A stretch of 64,000 nt of DNA from Weissella confusa (GTDB taxonomy: Bacteria > Bacillota > Bacilli > Lactobacillales > Lactobacillaceae), in contig JQAY01000003.1 of the NCBI GenBank assembly GCA_001436895.1, positions 1 to 64,000 of the forward strand, written 5' to 3'. Of the stretch, positions 45,481 through 55,655 are shown one piece after another. Position numbers and translations under genes: made by a program. How positions within the stretch are numbered: position 1 is the stretch's first letter; the number at the start of each line of letters is the position of its first letter. Under the pieces are notes generated by a model. That model was given only the letters and a program-made list of their open reading frames with translations, was not told the origin of the DNA and made no database searches.

Positions 45481-46686
45481 TTATTTTCCTTCCACTTGTG
45501 ATGCAATGCGATTCATAATATCACGGGCCAACGCTAGCTTAGATTGGAGTGGCAACTTTTCTGGCGCAGCATTTCGTTGCAGCAACGTTACCTCATTTGT
45601 GTCATGTCCAAATCCAACTTGGGCCTTTGACACATCATTTGCAACTAGCATATCCGCATTTTTCTTTTCTAGTTTATTTTGCGCATACGTCAACAAATCT
45701 TGCGTTTCAGCCGCAAACCCAACTAAATATTGGGTGGTCTTTTGCTGACCCAAAGTCGCTAAGATATCTGGATTTTCAACTAAATCAATCGTCAAACCAG
45801 CGTGATCAGCGTTCTTCTTCATCTTTTGATCTGCCGGTGTCGCCACACGGTAATCAGACACAGCCGCAGCCATGATAGCCACATCGGTATCGTCAAAATG
45901 ATCCGTCATCGCTGCCAACAATTCACGCGCTGATTGAACTGGCACCATCGTAACGCCAACTGGTGCTGGCAACTCAGATGATGATACAAGTGTCACATCG
46001 GCGCCTTGCTCCGCCGCTGCTTGTGCTAATGCATATCCCATCTTACCTGATGAACGATTCGTAATGAATCGAACTGGATCAATTGGCTCAACCGTACCAC
46101 CTGCGGAAACGACCACCTTCTTGCCGGCCAAGCGACCAGTCTGTTGACGGAGTTTCAAATCAGCAAGTGCCAAAATTTCATCTGGTTCGGGCAAACGTCC
46201 CTTACCAGCATAGCCTTCCGCAAGCATGCCTTCAGCTGGTTCAATGATGATAACACCATCTTCACGTAACGTCTTTAGATTGCGTTGCGTCGCTGGGTTT
46301 TCGTACATATTCACATTCATAGCCGGTGCAACAATGACTGGCGTGTGACGGGCCAACAAAACTGATGACGCTGCGTCATCCCCAATGCCAGCTGCCATCT
46401 TCGCCAAAATGTTGGCAGTTGCCGGCACAACGAAAATATAGTTTGCCCAATCAGCTAGACTGACGTGCGCAATCATACTTTCATTGTGGGCATCAAATAA
46501 ATCGGTCACAACCGGGTGTTGCGTTAGTGCCTCAAATGTTTTTGGGGTTACAAATTCTGTTGCAGCCTGGGTCATAACAACCTTGACGTTTGCACCTTGC
46601 TTCATCAACAAGCGGGCAAAAATGGCTGACTTATATGCTGCAACGCCCCCACTGACGATGAGCACAATGTTTTTATCAGTAAACAT
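45481..46686 (-). CDS. coaBC: Phosphopantothenoylcysteine decarboxylase/synthetase
   Basis: This bifunctional enzyme makes 4'-phosphopantetheine for coenzyme A. The N-terminal flavoprotein (about 1-175) has VSGGVAAYKS, the AHVSLADW region with the catalytic His, and PAMNVNMYENPATQRN. The C-terminal synthetase (about 185-401) has VVSAGGTVEPIDPVRFITNRSSG and KKNADHAGLTIDLVENPDIL. The ATG at 46686 has AAGGAG seven bases upstream. The longest ORF adds six residues. The next gene makes HMG-CoA, so both concern CoA metabolism. Confidence 0.95.
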   Translation of the reverse strand: MFTDKNIVLIVSGGVAAYKSAIFARLLMKQGANVKVVMTQAATEFVTPKTFEALTQHPVVTDLFDAHNESMIAHVSLADWANYIFVVPATANILAKMAAGIGDDAASSVLLARHTPVIVAPAMNVNMYENPATQRNLKTLREDGVIIIEPAEGMLAEGYAGKGRLPEPDEILALADLKLRQQTGRLAGKKVVVSAGGTVEPIDPVRFITNRSSGKMGYALAQAAAEQGADVTLVSSSELPAPVGVTMVPVQSARELLAAMTDHFDDTDVAIMAAAVSDYRVATPADQKMKKNADHAGLTIDLVENPDILATLGQQKTTQYLVGFAAETQDLLTYAQNKLEKKNADMLVANDVSKAQVGFGHDTNEVTLLQRNAAPEKLPLQSKLALARDIMNRIASQVEGK

Positions 46687-46755
46687 TTCGACACTCCTTT
46701 GCATCTAGTTAAAAAGTCATCTGATTTAAGTTTACCATGAAGCGCGACCACAAAT

Positions 46756-46803
46756 AAAAAGAGAGTGATATCTCTGATTTTTCAGAAACATCACTCTCCT
46801 AAA
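46756..46803 (-). terminator. Terminator after the 2564-aa surface protein gene
   Basis: GGAGAGTGATGTTTCTGA and its near-complement with ATATCACTCTCTTTTT form a long stem and T-run on the minus strand. Confidence 0.88.
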
Positions 46804-46812
46804 ATTTATATC

Positions 46813-49800
46813 CTACTTGTCGTCTTGCTTACGACGCTTAGCGATAAGTAACAACAAGATTGATGAGAATAGGAAGATACCTAGTGGCAACCACCTATTT
46901 TCATGTGCAATCGCCGTATCAAGGCCCGCACGACTGATTTCTCGATCGTCTAGTTGGCTGATTCGGTCGACAATACGACGACCATTCGTCTCACCAGCTA
47001 GCGTACGTGGCGCCGTTGCTTGATATGGCAAAGACTGAGCTAATGGCAATACCCATGTGCCTGACTCATAGCCCGTGTATGGGAGGACACCAGGCACAAT
47101 GACTGGATAACCACCGCTTTGATAGATTGGCGTCGTACCGTAAAGCGCTTGCGTCACAACTGCCGGTGTCTCACTTGTTTGTGTTGCCACACTAACCGTC
47201 GCAGCTTGTTCAGCCTCTGCTTTCGCAACAGCTGATTGCAAAGCCTGCATCGCTGCCAAAATATCCGCCGTTAGATTATCTGGATCATCCAAGGCCGCTG
47301 CCGCAAGAATCTCTTGCAAACGTTGCATGGCTGCTTGAACAGCCGGATCATCACTGACCGAACTGCTTTCGGCAGCTTGAATGGCTTGCTGTGCTTGACT
47401 ATTGGCATTCTCACGGCTTTCCTTCGCCGATTCAGTCGCATTTTGAAGCTTAGTCATCGCCTGTTCAATCGCTGTTCGTGTCGCATTTGGATCATTAAGC
47501 ACTGTTTGTAGCTGCTTAATGGCATCAGCGACACTCTTTTCATTTGAAACTGGCTTGGCATCAGCAATTGCTTGTTGTGCTTGCTCACGTGCATCATCAA
47601 CAAGCGCAGTCATAGCATCCTGTAACGCTTGCATGGCGGCCTTAATATCGGCTGTCAACGCATCGCTCGTGTCCGTTGCGGCGGTCGTCATTGCGTTACG
47701 CAATGTGTCCATGGCCGCAACCACAGTTGGATCATTTGCCAAATCTGATTGTGCCGCTTGGTCAAGCAACGCATTTCCATCAGTAGTCGTTGCATCACGT
47801 TCTTGTGTATCTGTTGCAACTTGATTCAACAAATCTTCTGTCGCTTGCTTGATATCCGCATAATTTGCATTCGGATCATTAACCAAAGCGTTCAACGCAT
47901 CGATTGCAGCTGCCGTGGCTGGTTCATGACTAACAGGTGCCGTCTTGGTCAAAGCATCCGCTGCGGCATCGCGAGCTTGTTCACGATAGCCAACCACATC
48001 ATCTTGCGCCTTTGTTAAGGCCTCAGTTGCCGCGGCAATATCCTTCGTCAAAGCGCCACTAGAATCATTAGCGGCTTCGTCCATCAAACGTTGCAAATTA
48101 GCGACCGCTTCCGCAACTTGTGGCTCGCTCGCCACCTCAGTCGGCACATTGGCAATCGTATCGTTAGCCGTTGTGTTAGCAGTGTCACGGTTCTCCTTTT
48201 CGGCTGTTGTCGCATCGGTCAAAGCCTTCACAGCATCTGAAATTTCTTCAGCCGTTGACTTCGGGTCACCCAAAACAGCTTCCAATGCATTCTTCGCCGT
48301 GGCCACAGCTGTTTCATTTGAAACCGGCGCTGTTGCATCCATTGCAGCTGCAGCATTGTCACGTTCAGTTGCTTGGTTAGCTGCTTCCTGAGCGACCGCA
48401 TCTTGCAGTTGCTTCGTGGCGGTCGCAATCGCTTCACTAGTGCCTTCGTCATTTGCAGCATCAGCTTGCGCTTGTTGCAAAGCAGTGATTGCATCTTGCA
48501 CGGCTTGCGATTGGCTCTGATCGCTATTTGCGGCACTTGTGGCAGCTTCATTAGCCGCTTGATTAACCGCGTCACGCTCATCATTTGCCTCAGCAACGGC
48601 ATCTTGCAACGCCTTGATTGCATCATTAATTTGGGCCGCGGTTGCCGTTGAATCATTTAGCAATGTGTCTAAGTCGCTGACTGCCTGTTGTACGCCAGAT
48701 TCTTGTGACACTGGGGCCGTTTGACCCTTCACTTGATCTGCCAGTTCAGCTGCTTGGTTACGCGATTCAACCGCTGCGAGCTGCGCATCTTGCAATGCCT
48801 TCATAGCGTCTTGAATATCACTCGTCAAAGCGTCAGGACTGTCGGCATCAGCTTGGTTCATGACGTCTTCCAACGCCTTAATCGCATCTTGTACGCCTTG
48901 GTCAGCTGACAAATCACTATCCTCAGCTGACGCGATGGCATCCGTTGCCGATGACTTCGTATTATCACGTTGTGTCTTAGTTTGATCAATCACATCTTGG
49001 TAGGCTGCCATGGCATCCTCTAAGTCAGCCGCTGTCGCGTTTGGATCATCAATCACATCTTGCAAAGCTGACTTTGCATCCGTAATCGCTGGTTCATTTG
49101 TAACCGGACTTGTCTGGCTATTATCTTGTACCAATGCCGATGCTTCGTCACGAGCTGTGTCTTGTGCTTGTTCGGCAACGCTGACCGCCTCTTGCAAAGC
49201 GTGCATCGCATCAACGATATCTTGAGATACCCAAGCGTGACCAGCATCATCAACCGTTTCGTTAGCTGCCTTGGTTTGTGCATCCTTCAAATTCTGAATA
49301 GCCGTCAATACTGATTCATCAGTCGCAACCGTTGACGATTGGGCCGCTGAAATGGCATCAGCTGCTTCAGTATTCGTCGCATTACGTTCGGTCGTATCAC
49401 TCGCAGTCGCTGCATTCAAAGCCTTGGTTGCATCACGAACCGCTTCAGCAGTTGAATTTTCATCGGCTAACAAGGCTTGCAAATCAGATATTGCTTTGGC
49501 CGTCGCCGATTCGTTTGAAACCGGCTTTGTTTGACTCAACGCATTTTCAGCTGCTAGAACAGCTTCTTGCTTATCCCGAGCCGCTTCGGCAACTGTATCT
49601 GAAAGCTCTTGGATGGCATCCAAAATATCTTGTGTCAAAGCAGAAGATGAATCATTTGCCGCATTCTTTTGCAACTCTTGCAACTTCTCAACCGCCTCTT
49701 GTACAGCAGGCTCGTTAATTTGTGGCGTACCTTGCGCATTCGAAATGGCTGTGTCAGCATTGCTATTCGCAGAATCACGGGCTGCGGTAGCCGTATCTAC

Positions 49801-52800
49801 TGCGTTTTCCAGTGCCGTTGTTGCATCGTTAATTTCCTCGACCGTTGCACTAGGATCATTGAGCACCTTATCCAATGCGGATTGCGCATCCTTAACACCT
49901 GATTCATTTGAAACTGGTGCCGTCTCAACTTGACCAGCCGCATCACGAGCTGCATCCTGAGCGGCCTTAGCGTCTGCGATAGCTTGCGTCACCGCCTTGG
50001 TTGCTGCTTCAATGTCTTCAGTCAACGCATCAGCATTATCGGTCGCCGCCTTGGTTTGAAGGTCTTGCAGTTTAGCAATTGCATCTTGCACGCCCGGTTC
50101 ACCAGCTTGATCGCCAGTTTGGGCGTCATCGATGACACTATCAGCCGCACTATTCGCGGCATCACGGTTATCTTGCGCCGTCTTCACAGCATCCTCAAGC
50201 GCTTGTTGGGCAGATTCAATCTCTGCTACCGTCGATGCCGGGTCATCAAGGACATCATTCAACGCTTGTTGCGCACCCTGAACACCTTGTTCGTTAGAAA
50301 CGGGCGCCGTCTCAACTTGGCCAGCCGCATCACGAGCTTCATCTTGTGCAGCTGCCGCCTGTTCGACAGCATCAGCAATGGCCTTAGTTGCTGCTTCAAT
50401 GTCAGCCGTTAATGCATTTTCATCATCTTGACTAGCTGCATCTTGCAAATCACGCAATGCTTGAATCGCATCTTGCACACTTTGCTCATCAGCTTGGTTT
50501 GTTGCTTCAGCATCTGTCACTGCTTGGTCAGCCGCTTCGTTAGCAGTATCACGCTGCTCAGAAGCTGTATCAACTGCATCTTGAAGCGCCTGAGCAGCGT
50601 CGTTAATGTCCGCAATTGAGACATCCCCACCGGATTCGGCTGAAGAAATCAAATCATCCAATGCCTTTTGTGCGTTAACAACTTCCGTTTCATGACTAAC
50701 TGGTGACGTCACCACAGCTTCGGCGTCATCGATGGCCTTTTGCTGATCAGACTTAGCCGCATCCAACGCATCTTGTAACGCTGTCATTGCGTCGGTAATT
50801 TCAGCAGTCGTCCCCTTATCGGTTGCTGCATTTTCTTGTGCTTCCTTCAAGGCAGCAATCGCATCCTGCACGCCCTGTTCATCGGCATAATCCGAATTCT
50901 GAGCGTTCGTTACCGCAGTCGTCGCTTCGTCATTGACTCCAGTTCGTTCCTCACGCACAGTATCAATCGCATCCTTAAAGTCTTGCATCGCTTCTTCAAT
51001 GTCGGTTGCTGTTGACTTTGGATCATCTAGCACCTTTTGCAATGTTTCCTTAGCCGTTGCCGTATCTGGTTCCAATGAAACCGGCGCCGTGTCGCTCATC
51101 GCATCTTGCGCTGCCGTCACTGCATCTTCGCGGGCTGATGCGGCATCAGAAATCGCTTGGGCAAGCGCTTGCGTTGCCGCTTCAATGTCGTCCGTTAGTA
51201 GTACGTTACCGTCACCGTCCGGCTTTTCATCCGTTGCATTAGCAATAACATTTTGTAGGTTTTCAATCGCTTCCTGAACGCCTTCGTCATTAGCGTTATC
51301 GCCTGCTTGGGCATTCGTGATAGCAGTTTCAGCAGCTGACACCGCATCGCTACGAGTTCCCTTTTCAGTCGCCGTCGCATTGGTCAAAGCAGTTGTCGCA
51401 TTGGTAATTTCGTCAGCGGTTGCATTTTGATTATCCAAAATATCTTGAAGTGACTTTGACGCGGCCAAGATATTCGCTTCATTAGAAACTGGCGTCATCG
51501 CTGCAATCGCTGCTGCAGCGGCTGCCCGGGCAGCTTCTTGGTCGGCTTGAGCATCAGAAATAGCCTTGTTCAAGGCTTCTGTCGCCTTTGTCACTGCATC
51601 CGTCGTACCCGTGTCAGCATTAGCGCTATCAACGGCCTCTTGCAATGCCTTTTGTGCGGCAATGACATCTGGATCAAGCGCTGCCGTCGATTGTGAAGCG
51701 TTCGAAATTGCTGTATCAGCACCATTCAAAGCGATATTACGTGCTTCAAGTGCATCTGCCACCGCATCCTTCAATGCATCACGGGCCGCGATAATTTGGT
51801 CGGTTGTCGACGCTGAATCAGCCAATACCTTATCCAAATTATCCTTAGCTGATGCAACAGCCGTCTCTTGACTAACCGGGTTGGTTGCCACAGCCTTTGC
51901 CGAAGCAACTGCTACTGCGCGGTCTAATGCATTTGTTGCATCGACAATCGCTTGCGTTGTTCCGGTATTATTATCCGCTGCCGCAATCGCATCATCCAAG
52001 GCTTTTTGGGCTGCGACAACTGTGCTATCGTCAGCGACACCTTGGTCAGTGGCGTTTGTCTCAGCAGCTTCTGCGTTTGTCTTCGCTGTTTCACGGTCAC
52101 TCTTAGCTGCTGCAATTGCGTCATCAAGTGCCTTTTGAGCCGCCTGCACATCAGCCGTCGTCTTTGTTGGATCATTAGAAATCGTTTCCAAATTTGAGGC
52201 TGCTGATGAGACGGCTGATTCTTGATCATATGGTGACGTTTCTGTCACAACGACTGTAATTGTTTTCGTCGTCTTCAAACCAGTTGCATCAGTTGCCGTC
52301 AACGTTACCGTATACGTTCCCGGTTCATCCTTCACAACATCAGCATAATTAGATGTCAGCGTTGTGCTACCGTCCATTTTATTATCGGTTGCTTGCGCAT
52401 TAATCGCCGTCAAGAAACTGTCAGCCGTCACCCCCGCACCGGTCGTCACCTGATAACTATCCTTACCCGTTGAAATAGTAGGCGCTTGCGTATCCGTATA
52501 ATTCACTGTGAATACTTGGGCAGTCGCGTCAGTGTCACCATCATTACTTGTATTATCGTAATTTGGTGTCGCTGCCAAAGCCGCTGATAGTGTGTCATAT
52601 GTCTTACCATCTGCGCCAGTGACATTGTAGGTATAACCCGTCTTAGCCAAGGTACTATCAGTTGCTGTAAACGCAATTTTACTATCAGTGCCACCTGTTA
52701 CTGACTCCACATCTGACGTTTTAGCATTCACAACCTGCTTCAATGTCGCCGTTTGCTTATCAGCCTTCAAAACAATCGTTGAGTTCTGATCAGTTGCTGT

Positions 52801-54507
52801 ATCTGCATCGAATTTACCGGTGATTGTGGCACTACGCATCGTTGTAGCATAAGTCATCGAAATGCCCGACGCCAATGTCGTACTTGCACTGTCCAAACGA
52901 TAACCGCTTGGTGCATAAACAAATAACGAACCTGGCAACGCATCATCCGTTACACCTGAAGTAACGGTTGGTGCACCAGAAAGTGGCGTGCCGCCTGAAT
53001 AAGTAAAGTTGGCCTTTTGCGACAAAGCTGAGTAAGAAACACCAAAGCTCTGTACCGCTGCATCCGAAGCACCCGAACTATTAGTTGTGCTGTCATAGAC
53101 ACCATTCGAACCAGCTGCCAGTGCTTCGCTCATCGTACTGTACTGCTTACCATCCGGTGCAGTGACGACATAGCTATAGCCAGCAACCGCCAAACTAGCA
53201 TCCGCAATGGCAATCGCCCCACTCGTCACACCGCTCGCAGCAACGGTAGTTCCGTTTTTAACCGCATTTGCCGCATTCAACCCAGTTCGATTGACCGTAG
53301 CTTGTTGCGGTGACTTTTCGTACACCAAATCCAATGAAGGTGTCGTTCCCGAACCAACCTTAACTGAAATATCATTCGCAGATTTAATGTAGTAACCAGG
53401 CACAACCGGCGCATCATAACTAAATGTATCGCTTGATGCCTTAGGTGAAGCACCATTGATTCCAACTGACTGTCCATCACCGACGTCCAACTTCGTACTA
53501 GTCAACAATGTATTACCAGCTGTGTCTTTATACGTCACTGGCAACGTCATTGAGGCCTTAGTTCCTGATACTGACTGAATTGACGATGTCATTTCAGTTG
53601 TGTTATCTCCGGCCGAACCAATTAGGGCGAATGACAAATACGGCATCGTCGTCGTATTAATCGTCATACTCTTGGTAACTTTACCTCCCAAACTAAACGT
53701 CAATGTTTTAGTCGAGGCGGTATACTTCACTGACCAAGCGGCACCCGTTCCAGCGTTAATACCGTCAGGCTTATTACTAGCTGGCAAACTTGAAACACCA
53801 CTTCCTGACGTCAATGAACTATCCACTGATGCTTGTGTCAGATTACCACTTGAGTCCGTGGTACGGATACCATCCATCGGGTACGTGCCACTGGCATCTT
53901 TGTAGGTAGATCCATTTGAGTACATGTCCATACCAAACGAAATGGCGTTTTTAATACCTTGAATTCCAAGGCCACCACCACCGGTTCCGCTTCCAAGCGT
54001 ATCAGGCAAAATTGATGACAGCAGAATACCGTTATAATCCGCCGCGTTCGCCGCATAATTACCAACATAAAACGATCCACTGGCAGTAAAATCGTTCTTC
54101 GTATCCAGCGCCGTATTATAAACAACCAACCCCGTTTGCTGCTTTCCATTAGACAAGCTGTACCACGAATAATTATTGTTCGAATTGCCAGATTGATAGC
54201 TTGCACTTCCCTTAACAAGATAGTCGCTGGTTTCTTTTCCAGTTGACGTCGTTGAACGACTAGGCACTGCGGTCGCCTTATCGATTGTCGTGTTCGCAAC
54301 CGTTGCCGCCGATGCCGGCTCCAACGCCATATGAATAGCAGCCTCGAACATGTCATCAACTTTATCTGCAACACCGCTGGCATCGCTCGCCGCCGCAATT
54401 CCCCCGAGCATGGCTAAGGTTGCGATTCCTTTAACCAACCACTTCTTTTGAGTGCCTTCACTGCCTGCTTTAAACAGTGGCACCTCATCATCATATTTTG
54501 ATTTCAT
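46813..54507 (-). CDS. Giant LPYTG surface adhesin with L-type lectin-like domain and 13 helical repeats
   Basis: This 2564-residue protein is predicted to be cell-wall linked. A KxYKxGKxW-like signal (FKAGSEGTQKKW near residues 12-23, then LVKGIATLAMLGG) precedes an L-type lectin-like domain (about 75-320). Next come a MucBP-like piece (about 325-395), two related beta domains containing GY(S/T)Y motifs (400-690) and an Ig-like domain (690-765). Then about 13 helical repeats of ~128 residues (765-2440) begin PVSNE and contain RD.AN and ALT.DI. LPYTG is followed by an atypical 60-residue spacer before the membrane anchor IFLFSSILLLLIAKRRK. No Cys is seen. Ala/Asp/Gln-rich, acidic. GAGGGG lies before the ATG. 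It is likely an adhesin; the ligand is unknown. Confidence 0.85.
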   Translation of the reverse strand: MKSKYDDEVPLFKAGSEGTQKKWLVKGIATLAMLGGIAAASDASGVADKVDDMFEAAIHMALEPASAATVANTTIDKATAVPSRSTTSTGKETSDYLVKGSASYQSGNSNNNYSWYSLSNGKQQTGLVVYNTALDTKNDFTASGSFYVGNYAANAADYNGILLSSILPDTLGSGTGGGGLGIQGIKNAISFGMDMYSNGSTYKDASGTYPMDGIRTTDSSGNLTQASVDSSLTSGSGVSSLPASNKPDGINAGTGAAWSVKYTASTKTLTFSLGGKVTKSMTINTTTMPYLSFALIGSAGDNTTEMTSSIQSVSGTKASMTLPVTYKDTAGNTLLTSTKLDVGDGQSVGINGASPKASSDTFSYDAPVVPGYYIKSANDISVKVGSGTTPSLDLVYEKSPQQATVNRTGLNAANAVKNGTTVAASGVTSGAIAIADASLAVAGYSYVVTAPDGKQYSTMSEALAAGSNGVYDSTTNSSGASDAAVQSFGVSYSALSQKANFTYSGGTPLSGAPTVTSGVTDDALPGSLFVYAPSGYRLDSASTTLASGISMTYATTMRSATITGKFDADTATDQNSTIVLKADKQTATLKQVVNAKTSDVESVTGGTDSKIAFTATDSTLAKTGYTYNVTGADGKTYDTLSAALAATPNYDNTSNDGDTDATAQVFTVNYTDTQAPTISTGKDSYQVTTGAGVTADSFLTAINAQATDNKMDGSTTLTSNYADVVKDEPGTYTVTLTATDATGLKTTKTITVVVTETSPYDQESAVSSAASNLETISNDPTKTTADVQAAQKALDDAIAAAKSDRETAKTNAEAAETNATDQGVADDSTVVAAQKALDDAIAAADNNTGTTQAIVDATNALDRAVAVASAKAVATNPVSQETAVASAKDNLDKVLADSASTTDQIIAARDALKDAVADALEARNIALNGADTAISNASQSTAALDPDVIAAQKALQEAVDSANADTGTTDAVTKATEALNKAISDAQADQEAARAAAAAAIAAMTPVSNEANILAASKSLQDILDNQNATADEITNATTALTNATATEKGTRSDAVSAAETAITNAQAGDNANDEGVQEAIENLQNVIANATDEKPDGDGNVLLTDDIEAATQALAQAISDAASAREDAVTAAQDAMSDTAPVSLEPDTATAKETLQKVLDDPKSTATDIEEAMQDFKDAIDTVREERTGVNDEATTAVTNAQNSDYADEQGVQDAIAALKEAQENAATDKGTTAEITDAMTALQDALDAAKSDQQKAIDDAEAVVTSPVSHETEVVNAQKALDDLISSAESGGDVSIADINDAAQALQDAVDTASEQRDTANEAADQAVTDAEATNQADEQSVQDAIQALRDLQDAASQDDENALTADIEAATKAIADAVEQAAAAQDEARDAAGQVETAPVSNEQGVQGAQQALNDVLDDPASTVAEIESAQQALEDAVKTAQDNRDAANSAADSVIDDAQTGDQAGEPGVQDAIAKLQDLQTKAATDNADALTEDIEAATKAVTQAIADAKAAQDAARDAAGQVETAPVSNESGVKDAQSALDKVLNDPSATVEEINDATTALENAVDTATAARDSANSNADTAISNAQGTPQINEPAVQEAVEKLQELQKNAANDSSSALTQDILDAIQELSDTVAEAARDKQEAVLAAENALSQTKPVSNESATAKAISDLQALLADENSTAEAVRDATKALNAATASDTTERNATNTEAADAISAAQSSTVATDESVLTAIQNLKDAQTKAANETVDDAGHAWVSQDIVDAMHALQEAVSVAEQAQDTARDEASALVQDNSQTSPVTNEPAITDAKSALQDVIDDPNATAADLEDAMAAYQDVIDQTKTQRDNTKSSATDAIASAEDSDLSADQGVQDAIKALEDVMNQADADSPDALTSDIQDAMKALQDAQLAAVESRNQAAELADQVKGQTAPVSQESGVQQAVSDLDTLLNDSTATAAQINDAIKALQDAVAEANDERDAVNQAANEAATSAANSDQSQSQAVQDAITALQQAQADAANDEGTSEAIATATKQLQDAVAQEAANQATERDNAAAAMDATAPVSNETAVATAKNALEAVLGDPKSTAEEISDAVKALTDATTAEKENRDTANTTANDTIANVPTEVASEPQVAEAVANLQRLMDEAANDSSGALTKDIAAATEALTKAQDDVVGYREQARDAAADALTKTAPVSHEPATAAAIDALNALVNDPNANYADIKQATEDLLNQVATDTQERDATTTDGNALLDQAAQSDLANDPTVVAAMDTLRNAMTTAATDTSDALTADIKAAMQALQDAMTALVDDAREQAQQAIADAKPVSNEKSVADAIKQLQTVLNDPNATRTAIEQAMTKLQNATESAKESRENANSQAQQAIQAAESSSVSDDPAVQAAMQRLQEILAAAALDDPDNLTADILAAMQALQSAVAKAEAEQAATVSVATQTSETPAVVTQALYGTTPIYQSGGYPVIVPGVLPYTGYESGTWVLPLAQSLPYQATAPRTLAGETNGRRIVDRISQLDDREISRAGLDTAIAHENRWLPLGIFLFSSILLLLIAKRRKQDDK
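47188..52215 (-). repeat. Tandem ~384-bp coding repeats in the 2564-aa protein
   Basis: About 13 copies of a ~128-residue helical unit. Each begins PVSNE/PVSHE (first copy degenerate as YDQESAV) and ends near ALTADI-type helices. Twelve clear PVS-type starts can be counted. Units have diverged, so they are not identical at DNA level. They are FIVAR-like in pattern. Confidence 0.85.
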
Positions 54508-54646
54508 TATTAACCCCTCGCTAATACTCTAATTTCTTGTGATACCGCCAGTATAAAAAACGAATATGATGTCACCGCAATAAAACAGCGCCAAAACAGT
54601 ACGAAAATTCTGAACAGAATACGGTAAATATTTCATTTGTGTGAAC

Positions 54647-54683
54647 AAAAAATCGGCCGAGACACTCGTTGTCCCGACCGATA
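54647..54683 (-). terminator. Terminator after the DUF916/DUF3324 gene
   Basis: ATCGGTCGGGACAACGAGTG and its partner TCTCGGCCGAT pair, followed by T6 on the minus strand, 8 nt after the stop. Confidence 0.82.
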
Positions 54684-54690
54684 ATACCTA

Positions 54691-55650
54691 CTATTTTTGC
54701 TTACGACGTCGCATCAAAATGATTAGCCAAACAATTATCATGAGCAATATCCCAATAATGCCCAACATAATCTTTAACCAAATTGGCATCCGTGTCGCTT
54801 CTGCAACTGCCCCACTGACTCGTTGCTTTGCTGTCACGGTCAAGCTATCGTTAAAATGCCACTTACCTTGATTCGTCTTAACATCCGTTACCACACGATA
54901 CCGACCGGCTCCTAACGACTGATCAAGCTTTGTCAGATGTGAATACTGGCTATCTGGTGCAAACCGCAAACTTTCTTGCATTTTGTCAAAAATCAACTGA
55001 TCACCTTGATACAAGCGCGTCCGCACCTGAATGTCATGTTGAAATGCAGGCATCGTATTCACAAGCATCGTTTGCAGCATATTTTCACCAGCAACCGTTT
55101 TAAGTTGTGCCCCCGCAGAGCGCATCTTAGCCGGCACATCCCCCTCGTGATTGCGAACTAAGACCGCCACCGTATACGCATACGACTGCTTTATTTGCAC
55201 GCCCGATTCCTTAGAATCACTTGGCGACTTGCGCTCAGAAAATGTTAAGCCCCCTGCTTTTATCCCGTCAAATTGGTTTGCTGGCATATGAATGGTACTC
55301 GTGACCAATTCTTGACCATGCGGTGGTAGTGTAATGTTTTTGGGCACCGAAACCAGATTCCGCCAAGCTGTTGACTGCGCCGTTTCATAATCAACGACGC
55401 CGTTACGATTGGTCGTCGCCTGCGCTGATTTGATATCAACCGTAAGTGGCTTCTCCGTGTCGTTCGTCAATAAAACTTGAACTTCCTTCACTTGATCAGG
55501 CGCCAAAACTAAATCGAAATATCCTGTCGTTTCCGAACGTTGCTCAGTTGCTTGCATCACTCGTACGCTGAATGGCATTTCGTTTGCCGATGTTGTTCCC
55601 CAAAACAACATCGCCAACATCATTACAACTAGTCCCCAAACCAATTTCAT
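54691..55650 (-). CDS. WxL-cluster DUF916/DUF3324 surface protein (WxL-interacting type)
   Basis: This 319-residue protein has a signal peptide (about 1-22), a DUF916 domain (about 28-150), a DUF3324 domain (about 165-285), a C-terminal membrane segment (about 292-314) and a MRRRKQK tail. This is the architecture of WxL-interacting proteins, which hold WxL proteins and peptidoglycan at the cell surface. Its GGGAG ribosome site lies in the last codons of the WxL gene upstream, so it is coupled to that gene. It is intact even though the WxL gene is frameshifted. Confidence 0.88.
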   Translation of the reverse strand: MKLVWGLVVMMLAMLFWGTTSANEMPFSVRVMQATEQRSETTGYFDLVLAPDQVKEVQVLLTNDTEKPLTVDIKSAQATTNRNGVVDYETAQSTAWRNLVSVPKNITLPPHGQELVTSTIHMPANQFDGIKAGGLTFSERKSPSDSKESGVQIKQSYAYTVAVLVRNHEGDVPAKMRSAGAQLKTVAGENMLQTMLVNTMPAFQHDIQVRTRLYQGDQLIFDKMQESLRFAPDSQYSHLTKLDQSLGAGRYRVVTDVKTNQGKWHFNDSLTVTAKQRVSGAVAEATRMPIWLKIMLGIIGILLMIIVWLIILMRRRKQK

Positions 55651-55655
55651 CTCTT

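Noticed and set aside
49930..50412. Plus-strand ORF of 160 aa (Cys/Ser-rich) inside the giant adhesin gene
   Set aside because: It is the antisense of the helical repeats, repeated in other units, without a ribosome site, and explained by low-complexity codon use.
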